Assembly (NCBI GenBank): GCA_049999725.1
Contig: JBNGIS010039310.1
Coordinates: 1 to 47,254 of the forward strand
Direction: 5' to 3'
From: Haplomitrium mnioides
Lineage: Eukaryota; Marchantiophyta; Haplomitriopsida; Calobryales
DNA: 47,254 nt
This document shows positions 26,162 through 36,954 of this stretch, in pieces (the first letter of the stretch is position 1; every line of letters starts with the position of its first letter). Both the position numbers and the translations under genes were made by a program. The notes under the pieces were generated by a model. That model ran no database searches and was not told the DNA's origin. It saw only the letters and a list, made by a program, of their open reading frames with translations.

Positions 26162-26361
26162 TATAAATAGAAGGGCTTCATTGCTTAACTCCTCATTCTA
26201 AAGTTCCTTTCAATTCACTTGTGCTCTTTGGTTGCTTGTCTTCTTGGCTTTTGCTTGTCTTATTGGTCTTTGCTTGGCTCAATGGAATTTGATTGAATAA
26301 CTCTATTAGAGTTATCTTTGAGTTCTTACTCATTTGAAATTTCTCTTTGAGTTTTTTTACA
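26162..26361 (+). promoter_or_regulatory. LTR promoter and R/U5 end
   Basis: TATAAATAG at 26162-26170 is followed by a pyrimidine-rich transcribed leader and by GAGTTTTTTTACA ending at 26361, immediately before a primer-binding site. This is the normal 3' half of a plant LTR. Transcription would run rightward into the gag fragment at 26.8 kb. Confidence 0.65.
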
Positions 26362-26362
26362 T

Positions 26363-26374
26363 TGGTATCAAAGC
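26363..26374 (+). other. Primer-binding site, initiator tRNA-Met
   Basis: TGGTATCAAAGC differs by one base from the plant consensus TGGTATCAGAGC. It starts two bases after the LTR end CA at 26360-26361, at the expected spacing. Confidence 0.75.
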
Positions 26375-26803
26375 TATGTTTCTTTTTTTTTGGTTATATG
26401 GTGAATCAAGGAGCGGTGCTTTAAGAAATGCAACAAAAAATTCAACATCTTCTTGCTATTTAGAAGTGGAGGAAAGAGCAATTTTCCAAGAAGAAGAGAG
26501 TCGTGTGTGGTTTCTAAAGCCAAAACATATGATCGGAAGATGTTTCTTTGCGCACATAAGAATTTCTTGTTTGATTGTAAGCAACATTCTTAAGCTACAA
26601 GCATAAGAAAAGGTGGTTGAAAAAAATCTGTTCGCCACAAGTCAATTAGAGCAAATTACAAAGACTTTGTTGAGATATCAAATAGAACAAGCACAACATA
26701 GATTTTTTTGCTCTTATTACCTCTTAGTGTGAGTAAAAGAAATGGTGATTTCAAGATTTAGATTTCTAAATGCTCTAAAAGCAACAAGAGATTATTAGCA
26801 AAA

Positions 26804-27181
26804 TTGAGGCAACTTGGTACACTGAGGATCTATACTACACAATCTCATAATATCATTATGCAAATTTCTAATATTGGTGAGAGAGAAGCTCTAGATCGTT
26901 TTGTTCCAAAATTGAAGCCTCACACTAAGATGGAAGTGACAATGAAAGAGCCTTCTCAACTAGAAGAAGGAATGCAAATGGTTGAATGGTATGACTTGCA
27001 ACTTGCCACTACAAAAGCTAGGTTATATCTTCAACAAGTTTTACCAAATGTTTGTGTGCCACTAAATGAGGTTGTACATTCGAAGATTGATGTGGTTGAA
27101 AGAGTGACACTCATTGATATGGATTGTGAGTGTCTACTCAAAATGGAGTATGGTTTTAATATCAACATCTTGATCATATGA
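26804..27181 (+). pseudogene. Ty3/gypsy-type gag fragment
   Basis: The frame gives NISNIGEREALDRFV-type text (QISNIGEREALDRFVPKLKP), then HTKMEVTMKEPSQLEEGMQM and VEWYDLQL. The pattern ISE-EALDRFV-GLKP-T-MEV, followed by a P-LEEAM---A--YD segment, is the C-terminal capsid signature of Ty3/gypsy gag. It lies about 430 bases after the primer-binding site at 26363, where gag should be. The N-terminal half is not readable, and no zinc knuckle, protease or polymerase follows, so the element is truncated soon after 27.2 kb. Confidence 0.65.
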
Positions 27182-28139
27182 TTGCAAATTGCTCATGTTG
27201 CGAAGATCAAACTCACCATCTTGAACAGCCGCTACTTTGAACCAGTAACAAGCTACTCAAAACAAGAACTTTTTTTTTGAGAAAAATTGTGATTTTTGAA
27301 TTCAAAAAACATAAAAAAATGAGGTTATTTAAAAAAACAAAAACAACATGAGTTTTTTGGATTTGTTTTTGGTTGTTTCAACAAGCATGATCGAGCGAGA
27401 GTCAATTTCATTATGCAAAATCAATCAATATTACTAGTTTTTATGAAAATATTGGAAAACTCAAATTTGATGAAAAGCATAAAAATTATGGTAAGTTTTC
27501 AACAAAAATTGCATTTATTAATGATTACAATTCTAAGCCTAAAAGTTGAAATACAAGTCACAAGAAGCTATTTTGAAACATGTTTGATTGTACAAACTCT
27601 AGGCTTGCGTAGACATGGTGCTCTTTCAAACTTGTTTGTTGAAAAAAAATTACAAAACATAACGAGAAACCAGAGATGACTAGAAGTCAAGGGAATGAGT
27701 TTGCAATGGTAAACACAAAAACGAAGAAAACAAAACATGGCATGGATAAAGGAGCTTTATTTTAAACTTCAAGAAAGAAGTAAGCTTTTACTTGTAGTTG
27801 AAAATCCATGCAATCAAAAGTTAACGTGGGCTTTCAAAAAGGTTTCAGCATTTGGAAATATCTCATAATTCAACAAAGCATATACACAAACGTATCATAG
27901 TTCAGATCAAAAAGACAGTAGGTAAGTAGATTGAATTAAGATTGTAAACAAGAAACATCTCCAAGTTCTAGACTTAATTCAACTAAACAAAGGTTTCAAG
28001 ATCTACAAAAGAGTCTATAACTTGTGTACAAACAAAATTGTAATTGGTAGTCTTTGTAGGAAGAAGCAAGAGGGTTGTACATGAGAAGCAGAACTTGTGG
28101 AAGGCAGGGACTTCCATCCCAAAGTCTAGGTGGGCCTAG
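27182..28139. other. No gene recognised; decayed A+T-rich sequence
   Basis: No coding similarity beyond the gag fragment. Homopolymer A and T runs are frequent. The boundary between the truncated gag element and the DUF7869-bearing segment must lie here or just downstream, but I cannot place it. Confidence 0.4.
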
Positions 28140-28375
28140 GATTCCAAAATCAACATATTAACACTCCACCCTAAAGTCTTTGCGAGCTTAGGAATCCAAG
28201 CTCAACATGTGAACACTCCACCCCAAAGTCTATACGCGATCCGAACTCACCATATGAACACTCCACCCTAAAGTCTCTGTGCAATTAGGAATCCACGCTC
28301 AACATGTGAACACTCCACCCCAAAGTCTATACACGCATAGGAATCCAAACTCACCATCTGAACATTCCATAGCAA
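28140..28375. repeat. 52-bp tandem repeat, about 4.5 units
   Basis: The phrase AACACTCCACCCYAAAGTCT begins at 28160, 28212, 28257 and 28309, with a diverged unit at 28361, so spacings are 52, 45, 52 and 52. Several units contain a GTCTATACRCGCATAGGAAT core, similar to the GTCTATGCGCGCATAGG core of the tails of the methyltransferase-like genes at 37, 41.6 and 46.5 kb. Confidence 0.85.
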
Positions 28376-28915
28376 AGACTGACAAGAACCTAGGTTTTAG
28401 GTTCTGTATAAGAGTTTTTGTATGTACTACGTTTTGACTTGTAAATGAAATTCTATGCGCACACAGGGTTCACACTTCTACAACCAAGGATACAAACTGT
28501 AAACGTTCTATTTTTTGTAACAATTTTTATGCCCGCAAAAGATTTTAATTTCTAATTCAGAATCTTAAAGTAAAAATGAGTACAAAGCTCTACATCTCAG
28601 TCAAATAGCGCAAAGGGTTTTAAGTTTTATATCAAAGCCATAACAAGAAAAAAAACAACTAGTTAGTTTTGGCAGATGCTTTAGCAAGACAATAAACTTA
28701 AACTCTTCTAGAAAACAATAAAGTTGGAATTAAATACTTACATTTTGGAGAAGAAAATATTTTTACAAAGCAAATAAAAATATTAACTAAAGATTTAGGT
28801 TTCATTTACAAAGAATAACATTCAACTTGGAGTGATTTACAGTCAAAAGTTCAAGTTAGCAGGAAATTCAACACGTTGTTTCAAAAGATTCTCAAGTACT
28901 TTTAAAATAATAATC
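28376..28915. other. No gene recognised
   Basis: A+T-rich sequence downstream (on the - strand) of the DUF7869-like gene. It probably contains that gene's 3' untranslated region, but I see no decisive signal. Confidence 0.35.
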
Positions 28916-29657
28916 TTAAATTACAATATACTTAAAAATACAAAATATAGAACAAAATTCGTGAATGACTTTAGTCACTCGTCTTGACTTCTTCGGATTC
29001 AACTTCAGAAGATTCATCAAGGTTTGTTTGATTTGTCTCAGTGTTATGACAGTGATTGAATCTCTTTGAAACATTTCAGGATTGAGGGCTTTTTGTCTTT
29101 CGTATTCAAATAGATTTGCTTTAATGGTAGCTAGAGTAGTTTTCTTCAATTGGTTTTTTTTGGTAAGAAGAAAATCAAAAGGAAAAATCATGATTTGTGT
29201 CACATCAAGGGGATCAATATGCAACTTGGATTTGCGTTTCCCTTTTGTTGCTGCTATTTTTTCTAGGAAGTATTGTCCAGAAAATGCATCTTAAGCTAAA
29301 CAAGCAAATCATTGAACTAGTACTCATTTCAGGTTTGGAGTATCTTCCTCATCAAATGACAAAACTTTGAGAGCTTTGGCAACCCAAAATGGTCTGCCCT
29401 TTGAATCCATAGATACAATAATACAAATATACATTCTAGCTTTCAACTCATGTAGATTGCCGAATTTATGCCCATATCGAGTATTGTGCAAAAGAGTCCC
29501 TTCTCGCGGCTTAAGTGCTCCATCATAGATTGCTCAACGTGTAGAAAGTATTTGTTGTATCAATGTATCTTCTTTTGTCTATAGAGCATCAAGTTGAGAA
29601 TCTAGACAAACATTTTAAGAATCATTACAAGTATTTGACTGTTGTGAAGATGGAAAG

Positions 29658-30749
29658 TCAAATTCTGCCTTGAGTCGTCGTCTTTTTTTCAAGGATGTAG
29701 GCTGCAATCTCTTGTTGGGCAAGAAAAAAGTCTTTCCACCATTGAATATCACAATCTGTAAAGAACTTGGAGTAGTTTTCATTTATGTTGTTCCTTATTG
29801 AAAATACCACTTTCTCGACGTCCACTTCTCTTTCTTTGTGTTGAGATTGTTTGATTTCAAAATATGCCTTGAGAGAAATCAACATTGAACTCCAAATTTC
29901 TCTGTCCACTTCAGGTAGGCATTTGAGTTGACAAATACCATCTGAAGGTAGCCACAATTCATCTGTTGAAAATTGTTTGCTCCAAATCTTTGCCTTGGAA
30001 TCATTTAACCGGAATTTGAATTGTTGATTAAAAGTAATATCATGTATCTTTTGAACCAAAGAGGGGCATTGCTGTAGAAACATTTTGAAATCCCAAGTTT
30101 TTGACAAAAGAGTCACATGAAGTTTAGGATTATAGGATAATTGAAGCGCATTGCTAAGACTCGTAATCATGAAAGCTTTGATATGTTTTAAACATTTCAA
30201 GAATCGGTTGAACATTTGATGGATTTGATCATGAGTATGGCCAACCATGAGAAATCCCATCTTGATTTTTCAAAAAACATTCTTGGCAATAAGGAGACTA
30301 AGATATCCAAACATGATAGAATTCTTATTCTCTCGTGTTGTGTTGTCCAACTGAAGATACAAAGTTGGAGGCAACAGGCATTTAAAGTCACATAATGTTT
30401 TGTTGAGCACAGTAACTATCAAATTAAAATCGCTTCTCAAGTTTACGTACGTTATTTCTCAAATTTCTCAAATCCTTGAAGAAAGAGCATGATTGAATAT
30501 TAAGGCACCAACAACATGCACACCCACTAAACAATCTTTATCAATGTTTTCTGGTGGCAAAGGCTAGTGTGGAATAGCAATTTTCTTCTGATCCATTTCA
30601 TCAATTACAATTTCCAAGTACTTTTGACCATCGGCATAGTATTTTGTTTGATGGTTTGCAAGTTTTGATCTTTCTTTCGTTTCTTGGTCATGATGAAGAA
30701 ACAATTGGCGATTGTATTTGACTACATCATCACAAAGCACGAAGGACAT
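29658..30749 (-). pseudogene. DUF7869 conserved core
   Basis: This is the most intact part of the gene above. It carries the four best motifs in the family order: R-S-K-rich helix then IDEMDQKKIAIPH, the LVGVHVVGAL strand (about 30520), LQLDNTTRENKN and VGHTHDQIHQMF. The acidic residues of LDN and GHTHD stand where an RNase H-type catalytic pair would be expected, but I infer this by pattern only. Two changes interrupt it: a stop after the NHALSSRI text near 30476, with noncoding-like sequence up to about 30420 that may be an intron, and a TGA at 30270-30272. In the family GHTH is usually followed by EDID; here it is DQIH. Confidence 0.6.
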
Positions 30750-30899
30750 AAAAGTAGTTCAGTAAAACATATGTCGGTACTTATAACTTCAAAACACAAC
30801 CTGAGGTGCCACAAACATTCAAGTCATTTTGAACAAATGTTTGAATTCATAGAAACAAAAAACTTTGTAAAAGATTAAAAATAAACTTTAGGCACGTTG

Positions 30900-31430
30900 A
30901 AAAAAAAGAAAATCTATTTGGAAAAGAAAAAAAAAACAAGATTTACAAACAAAGGATACCAAAACACATCGTCTGAGTGTTTAGGATGAGTAGAGATAAC
31001 AAATGATCGTATGCGTATATAGGACTAATACAAAAACACAAATATCATGGCTTATTGTGACTATTGTTGCGGCTAGTTTTAAAAGAAACAAGAACAAATC
31101 ACATGCGTGCATAGGATTTTCGAACAACAAAAACCATTTTTTCAAAATTTTCTTACAATGGCTCTTCATTAAAAGGAACAAAAACAAAACTTGTTGCAAT
31201 ACTAAGGTCACCACCAAGAATCAAATTCATTTTCTGGCTTTATTCGATTATAGACAAAGTTGAAATTGAAATATAAAACAATAGAGTTTATGCAAGCATA
31301 AACACTCTTCTCACAATTCAACTTGCTAAGACTTATTCGACTCAAATCTTCTTTGCTAAATCATTTCACCAAAAAAAAAACAAAAATCTTTTGGCTGTAA
31401 GTTGAGAAAACATAACATCTCTAGAACTAG
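30900..31430 (-). other. Probable intron with eroded repeat units
   Basis: No protein similarity in either direction, although flanking sequence reads as successive parts of one DUF7869-type protein. Two eroded units resembling ATGCGCGCATAGGAT are present (TATGCGTATATAGGACT at 31011 and CATGCGTGCATAGGATT at 31101), the same core as in the introns and tails of the methyltransferase-like genes. Confidence 0.4.
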
Positions 31431-31439
31431 GATTTGAGT

Positions 31440-32213
31440 CTAGAAAAAAGAGAATGGATTAGCCAAAGTTGTCAAAAGAGAAGAAAATTTGTTACCTTTA
31501 TTGGACTCCAAGACGACAAATTTTTCTCACAAAGATTTTATTTCTTTGCATGTTTCACAAACAACAAATCTATTGCATTTTGGAATTTTTACATTTGGAA
31601 AATGAGTTCTCCAATGTTTTGTAAAACCTCATAAACCAAGAATACAATGGGAATCTTTCTCTTTCAAATAAGTTGTGTAGTAGTCATAAAATTCCCATTT
31701 TGTAAAATTATCGGGCAAGTTGTTTACTTCATGAGTGGGCATTCTCTCCTAATGTCCTTGGAAAAATTTTTCCATCCACTCACGCACAAAAACTCCCTTA
31801 GCAGATAGTTCTCTTTTTCCAAAAATGCCTCTAGTATTTGTGTTTTTGGGATTTCGAATCCTTTGGATTCTATCATTCCATATTGCTAATATTAATTTAA
31901 AGGCTCTTCTACAGACAAAGGTACCACCATGTAGTGTAAGCCGATTTTCAACATCAGAGTCTTTTCTTGGTTTTTCCCACTGTAGTGTAATATCTCGATT
32001 CTTCATGCTTTGTTGAAAGTACATTTCTCTCACAATTTTAAAAAAATCTATCTTGTACAATGACAAGCAATTATTTCGACAATAAGAAATTCTCTTCAAT
32101 TTAAAAATTGACATTGGATTAACCTTTTTCTTCACAAAGTTCTCGTCATGATGGACTTTTTGCAAAGAATTTTTACGTAAGGTATTTACCCGTTTGGGTG
32201 TTGGCTCAGACAA
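31440..32213 (-). pseudogene. DUF7869 gene, N-terminal exon(s)
   Basis: Two adjoining open stretches. 32213-31749 (154 codons) ends with FVCRRAFKLILAIWNDRIQRI, the helix-turn-helix-like segment that precedes the core in this family. 31741-31440 begins MPTHEVNNLPDNF and holds HFPNVKIPKCNRF and VCETCKEI, a probable metal-binding pair of cysteines. The second stretch carries two TGA stops (after CILGL and after KSL), each consistent with a CGA codon mutated by C to T. A frameshift or small intron joins the two. Confidence 0.55.
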
Positions 32214-32879
32214 AGAATTCTTATGTTGTGTTGGATGATTCGATCTGTAAGCAAATTCAACAATAGGAAATAATTCATCCTAAAGATCTTGGTCGTTATC
32301 ATAAACATTGTTTATTCCATCGTAAAATATTTTCGAGAGATGATTTTTTTTTCTTGGGGATTGAGAGAAATGCACTATTCCGAAATCAAATCTTGATCAA
32401 TATCTTGATTAGAAGGGAATGTTTTTTTGTAATAAAATCGGTGCCCTTAGCAATAACTCCAAAGAAATGTTGATTGATTGAGACTCTTTGCTAGAACTAT
32501 TTTCCAAACTATCATTTGAGGACTCTTCCAAAAGAACTTGGTTTGTTTCAGATGTCCCAATCTCTTTGCAAGGTGCAACTTGAAACGAAATCAGTCGTTG
32601 TTTGAGTGGTGCTATCGGAGAGAGTGGCTCATCTCCAAAATTAAAACTGTCCACAGATTGCATGTTTTTTGTGTTCTAAATAAACACACTTTGATAATGA
32701 ATATCGAAGTCTCCCTCAGATGTGGACGAAGAAAGCTCTACAAACATCTAGAATTTTTGTGTTGAACCTTTTTTTTTATATTATGGAATATTCAGAAGAA
32801 AGATTCAGCTTCGACTGCTTGAAGGGCAACAAAGATCTTTTGCTAGATGAAGATTGTTTCTTTAATTCTCTACGAGCAC

Positions 32880-33010
32880 TGAGTTCCCTCTTTGATCCTT
32901 TGCACACAAGTTATTCAGTTGTTAATCCTATGCGCGCATTGGATTCACTCCTTGACCCTAAGCGCGCATGGAGTTGAGTCCCTGACCCTATGCGCGCATG
33001 GAGTTCACTT
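32880..33010. repeat. 45-bp repeat with GCGCGCATGGAGTT core
   Basis: Three better and one or two poorer units, each built as TGACCCTATGCGCGCATGGA then GTT-rich sequence, for example at 32960-33005. The 45-bp period is a multiple of three, so the - strand reads repeated N-S-M-R-A followed by a stop. It lies in the 5' part of the DUF7869-like gene. Confidence 0.75.
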
Positions 33011-33306
33011 TCTCAATCTTTTTGGCAGAGCTATCTAATTCAACAAAAGTCATCTTTTTCCCCAATATATTTGCCATCATACTTGACCCTTTTGGTACTC
33101 CATCGCTTTCCTCCAAATAATTTCCATTTGAACAAATGTCAACGTGCTTGTCAAAAGTAACACTTTTTTGTGAAGATGAATCTTGAAACTCTAACCTCTT
33201 TTTGTCTTTAAAAATCTCCAGCCATTGAAAATTCTGTCTAAAAATCAAGTACTTTAGGGAATTATTTTAACAAATATTATGAACCTCTTACAGCACACCT
33301 AAAAGA

Positions 33307-33406
33307 NNNNNNNNNNNNNNNNNNNNNNNNNNNNNNNNNNNNNNNNNNNNNNNNNNNNNNNNNNNNNNNNNNNNNNNNNNNNNNNNNNNNNNNNNNNNNN
33401 NNNNNN
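33307..33406. other. Assembly gap, 100 N
   Basis: Exactly 100 unknown bases, the conventional size for a gap of unknown length. It falls between the divergent DUF7869-like gene and methyltransferase-like copy 1, so their true spacing and any shared promoter or element terminus are hidden. Confidence 1.
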
Positions 33407-33446
33407 ATCATTTTTTGGTGGGAAAAGGCATTTTTTGAAATTTAAC

Positions 33447-33453
33447 TATAAAA
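33447..33453 (+). promoter_or_regulatory. TATA-like box of methyltransferase-like copy 1
   Basis: TATAAAA lies about 180 bases upstream of the ATG at 33633, with a T-rich leader between. No equivalent is needed in copy 2, whose 5' exon is joined to the tail of copy 3. Confidence 0.35.
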
Positions 33454-33992
33454 CGAGCATTAGTGGAAAGTTTTTTTCTATTGTCATGAGTTCAGTTTTT
33501 GGTTTTTGTTTTCTAGTTATCGTTGTTTTTGCATTTACTTGCTTTTTTGCCATTTCCAACCTTTAGAGATTTCTGAACTTTTGTTCATTATATTTTTGTT
33601 CTCAAATTCGACCTTTCTTTAGCATCTTGAGAATGGCATCTCAAGGAAATGTTTCCCGCCCTTCTCAACCAAATCCGTATAGGTATTTGGATGTTGTCAA
33701 TGCTCTAGAGTCTAAAAAAATTGAGTGGAATTGGTTAGTAAATTATGGTTCTTTAAAAGACCCCAATCAACATCTTTACCTTTTTGTTGGTGAAACTGAA
33801 AATTTTAATTTTGGTCTATTGGTCTAAATCACCATAATCCGAGATAGCAAGAAAGCCAACATCGGGCTACTTGTATAGTCCCAAGATGCAAATACCCTTT
33901 ACAGTGCAAATCGCAAACGATTTGCTTTTTCCGAAATGAAGGAGAAGGACATTTTTGTGAAGCATCTTCAGGCCACAAAGGAAGATGGCAAG

Positions 33993-34635
33993 GTAAATTC
34001 TGAAATCCTTTTTCTTTTGTTTGTTTCTTTACTAAGTCTCAACTCCCAAGGAGTCCATGCAAGCATAAAGTCTAAAGGTCCAAGTGCGCAGAGACTTCCA
34101 AGTCCCTGTGCGCTATGACTCCAAAGTCCATGCATGTATGGACTCCCAAATCCATGCATGCATAGACTCCCAAGTCCTTGCGCGCCTGAACCCCAGTACT
34201 CCATGCTTGCATGGACTCCCATCGTCCATGTACGCATGGACTTCAAAGTCCCTACGCGCTAGGACTTGGGAATCTTTGCGCTCATGAACTCCCAATCTAT
34301 GCGCGCATGAACTTGAGAGTCCAAGCGCACATGGACTCCCAAGTCCACGCGCGTAGGGACTTGGTAATCTTTGCGCGCTTGGACTCTGAAGTTCATGCGT
34401 GCATGGACTTCAGAGTCCTTGCGCATAAGGACTCCCATCGTTAAGGCGTGCTTAGACTTCGGAGTCCATGCGCGCATAAACTCCCTTGTGCGCGCACGAA
34501 CGTAATGCTATTAGAGTCCCTGCGTTCATGAACTCAGTACAAGTGTAAGACTCAACATTCAATGCACTTAGGGACTCTAATAGCATTACGCTCATGCATG
34601 CACAAAGGATGTTTAATTTTTTTTTGTGTTTTCAG
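33993..34635 (+). other. Intron 1 of copy 1
   Basis: The GT at 33993 (AAG|GTAAAT) and the AG at 34635, preceded by a T-rich tract (TTTTTTTTTGTGTTTTCAG), define it. The equivalent intron in copy 2 is 45729-45295, with GTGAGT donor and TTTTCAG acceptor. Its body is almost entirely palindromic minisatellite. Confidence 0.65.
34070..34575. repeat. Palindromic minisatellite in intron 1 of copy 1
   Basis: About 20 units of roughly 24 bp (some about 30) built on TCCATGCGCGCATGGACT with spacers such as CCCAAG, TTGAG or TCAGAG. Many units contain near-perfect inverted symmetry around GCGC. Both strands are open in places and encode repeats of the type D-S-Q-V-H-A-C-M. These frames are a by-product of the symmetry, not evidence for a protein. 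Confidence 0.85.
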
Positions 34636-35279
34636 TTCACTCAGTTTTTGGCGGATTTCGTGGATAGCTACAAAGACGCGACGCGTGTCAAGCACGACTT
34701 TATTAAATTGGCCATCCATATCAAGATTCTGAAGCCCAAGCAGGGCATCAATATTCGACAACTGGTGCAACATCCGAGCGCGACAACATTCTCAATTCAC
34801 ACAGCAAGCCCTTCTGCCCAAAAGAAAAGAAATGAGGTTTAGCCAACTAAGGCTCCAGAAAAGAAGAAATCGGTTGCCAAGAAGAAAAAATCTTCTCTAG
34901 TGCCGATCATTGAGGAGAAGCCAGCCCCCTCGAAATCTACAGCAAAGTCATCTTCAACTACCCTTTTTTCTTCATCACCAAGCAACTCAGGGAGGGATTA
35001 GATCCGGAGCCAGTTCAGGCTTCAACATCAAGAGCTAAAAGGCAATCCCACAAGGGGTTGCAAACTTTCTAGGAAAGGGAGTAGGTGGACCCTTATACAA
35101 TGTTGTAGGAAGACAATATCAAGATAAGGGAGTCTGCAATCCAGTGATGCAGAGTCAGTGAAGAAACAATCACAATCGGGCTGGAGAATTTGAATCTACC
35201 TCAAGCAAGAATGGACAATTGGGATCCATTCCAGATTAGAAGGCTGAATGAGGATTTTGTTGAGCTTCTAGCGCAAAGA

Positions 35280-35415
35280 ATGCTCTATTGAAGCGCGCTT
35301 GGACTGCAAAGTCTAGTCACGCCTGGACTTCGAAGTCCATGTAGGCATGGACTTTGCAGTCCCAACGCGCAGAGACTCTGAAGTCATTGTGCACTTGGAA
35401 TGTGAGCATGGAATT
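35280..35415. repeat. Palindromic minisatellite in truncated intron 2 of copy 1
   Basis: Five or so units of the same 24-bp family (for example CATGTAGGCATGGACTTTGC). It begins directly after the coding text LLAQRML, where copy 2 continues for a further 1.1 kb, so the deletion in copy 1 joined exon 2 to intron 2 within or beside the repeat. Confidence 0.8.
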
Positions 35416-36042
35416 GAGTTTCCTTCTCTACTATATAACTTTTCTTTATCTCCCTATAATGTTTTTTTTTGTTTTTTTTGTGTAGGGGGACAAAACTTTC
35501 AAGCGTTAGTTGGCTAAAAAATTGACAACAACTGCAAAAAGTCGAAAAATATCAAGGGTCGAAGAAGCCTCAAAAGATCAGGACTAGCCTCCCACTCTTG
35601 TTTCCTATTCTCCAGCTTTCCTTCTTCATTGCCAAAAGGCTAGAGAGTGGAAATCAAGGTAGCAAAGCGGTGCTGCATCTCTTACAACTAAAGGAGTTGT
35701 GAGAGACAAGGACAAGGACTTCATGTCCTATGTCGATGGTCTCAACGTGGTGTTTTACCAAGCCCAAGGGGAGGCTAATGCTCAACAATTGAAGGGCTTG
35801 GTGAAACCTAGGTGTTTCACTTTGGCTATTGTGGACATTTCTTACGGTTACAACCTTAAGGAATGTAAGCATGACGTTTCTAAACTATTTTCAAAAGCTG
35901 ACATTTTTTACATGATTTCATCTTTTGCGGCAATTACAACATCAGATTTTTGGTCTTTTTTTATTATACACTTGTTGCAATAGTTTGGCATCGTTGAAGA
36001 TGCCCTTTCCAAAGTTTTCTCTGCAATCAACCACGACATCTA

Positions 36043-36139
36043 GTAAGTTGTTCTTTGATTTTTTTTAGTTTTTAATTTCTCATTTTTACTTTTTCTACAC
36101 TTTGGTTACAATATTCAATTTGTTTATTTTTTTTACAAG
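36043..36139 (+). other. Intron 3 of copy 1
   Basis: A GTAAGT donor at 36043 (after ACATCTA) and a T-rich ACAAG acceptor ending at 36139. Copy 2 has the same intron at 42789-42689 with GTGAGT and TTTTTGTAG. Removing it joins the catalytic-motif exon to the SAM-motif exon. Confidence 0.7.
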
Positions 36140-36786
36140 GACAAGAGCAACATTCATCATTTTGGTGGTCTCAGAATCGCACATGCCTATAAATATTGAA
36201 CTGTGAGCTATTGGACAAAAGAAGAGAAGATAAACATGAGGCTTTTTAATTTGCAGCCTGCTCCTGCGATTTGACTTTCTCGGCGAATCATGCGTAGTGT
36301 TTTAGGTTGTCCTGCGGTTTCTGCCAAACTTAAACACCTAGGAGATGATGCTCCTATCAATGTTTATCAAAATCCATAGACGCTTTACAATTTTTTCATC
36401 GACTATTTGTCAAAAAAGCATGATTGGATCATAGATCTTTACTATAGATCGGGCATAGGCCTTGTCTGTGCTTTAAAGCTGATACAAAATTGCATCGTGG
36501 TGGAATATGATAGACATCAATCTATCTACATTCCTCAAATGGTTTTGGAGATGGCTTCCTTGCTATCCGATGTGATTGAGTCACAAATAGTTTATGCATA
36601 CCACAAGGAACCTGTTCCTTATGGTACTGCAGGTGCTATTGATGATTTTGTTGCAATATTTGGGATTGGAAAGTCTCGAGAGGACTCTCTAGCGACTGCA
36701 GATGCTTAGCCTTTGGATTTAGATAAGACAATTCCTTCAGAGAAGGATAGAGCCTAGTCATTTGTTTGAACAAATTGCTTTTATAA

Positions 36787-36792
36787 TAAAGT
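36787..36792 (+). terminator. Poly(A) signal AATAAA, copy 1
   Basis: AATAAA lies 30 bases after the stop at 36755-36757. Copy 2 has AATAAA at a similar distance (around 42045) and copy 3 has AATAAAA at 46863-46857, so the signal is conserved in the family. Confidence 0.5.
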
Positions 36793-36954
36793 ATTTTTTA
36801 CAAGGTTTTATTTTCCAAAGTTTCAACTTGTTGCACTCTCAATCCATTTCAAGTCTTTTCATCATGATTCAATTTGGTGCACCTAAGAGTGGTTTGGAGT
36901 CAATTGCTAGTATAAAAATAGTTTGAGCTTATGAACTCTTGCAATCTTTCGTCG

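Larger units (their letters stand above)
28916..33248 (-). pseudogene. DUF7869-type transposase-like gene, degenerate, multi-exon
   Basis: I recognise the protein from signature phrases of the DUF7869 family, which I take to be RNase H-fold and transposon-derived; function is unproven. Reading down the - strand: a poorly conserved N-terminus (33248-32409); LHGGTFVCRRAFKLILAI (near 31900); HWRTHFPNVKIPKCNRF with CETC (near 31540); IDEMDQKKIAIPH (near 30580); LYLQLDNTTRENKN (near 30340); GFLMVGHTHDQI (near 30230); then a C-terminal FWVAKALKVLSFDEED part (near 29360) and FDFLLTKKNQLKKTT (near 29150). The long block 30260-29658 (200 codons) is uninterrupted. Stops elsewhere are mostly TGA and TAG; one at 30270-30272 precedes the GHTH motif. 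Sequence between about 31430 and 30760 does not read as protein and is probably an intron. It is divergent to methyltransferase-like copy 1 across the assembly gap. Confidence 0.65.
33633..36757 (+). pseudogene. ParB-like/N6-N4 DNA methyltransferase-like gene, copy 1
   Basis: Same family as the gene at 42073-46015. Exon 1 starts MASQGNVSRPSQPNPYR at 33633, contains LYLFVGETENFNFGLLV and ends at a donor GTAAAT at 33993. Exon 2 opens after TTTTCAG at 34635 and carries HIKILKPKQGINIRQLV and a Lys-rich linker, but breaks off at about 35285, losing the putative ParB-like region. Exon 3 (from about 35486) has SYVDGLNVVFYQ and CFTLAIVDISYGYNLKECKH. The donor GTAAGT at 36043 and acceptor ACAAG at 36139 lead to exon 4 with NVYQNP, LYYRSGIGLVCALKL and VEYDRHQSIYIPQ. 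Catalytic DIPYG is DISYG here (CCT to TCT), and SAM-motif YSGSGTG is YYRSGIG, so this copy is dead. Stops shared with copy 2 show that some damage predates duplication. Confidence 0.65.

Noticed and set aside
31003-31263. 86-codon + strand open frame (and one opposite)
   Set aside because: Low-complexity Asn/Lys-rich text within the probable intron of the DUF7869-like gene; no motif.
33633-36757. Stop codons as targets of U-to-C RNA editing
   Set aside because: Such editing is known in organelles of some seed-free plants, but these are intron-bearing nuclear repeats with frameshifts and motif loss as well. C-to-T decay explains the pattern.
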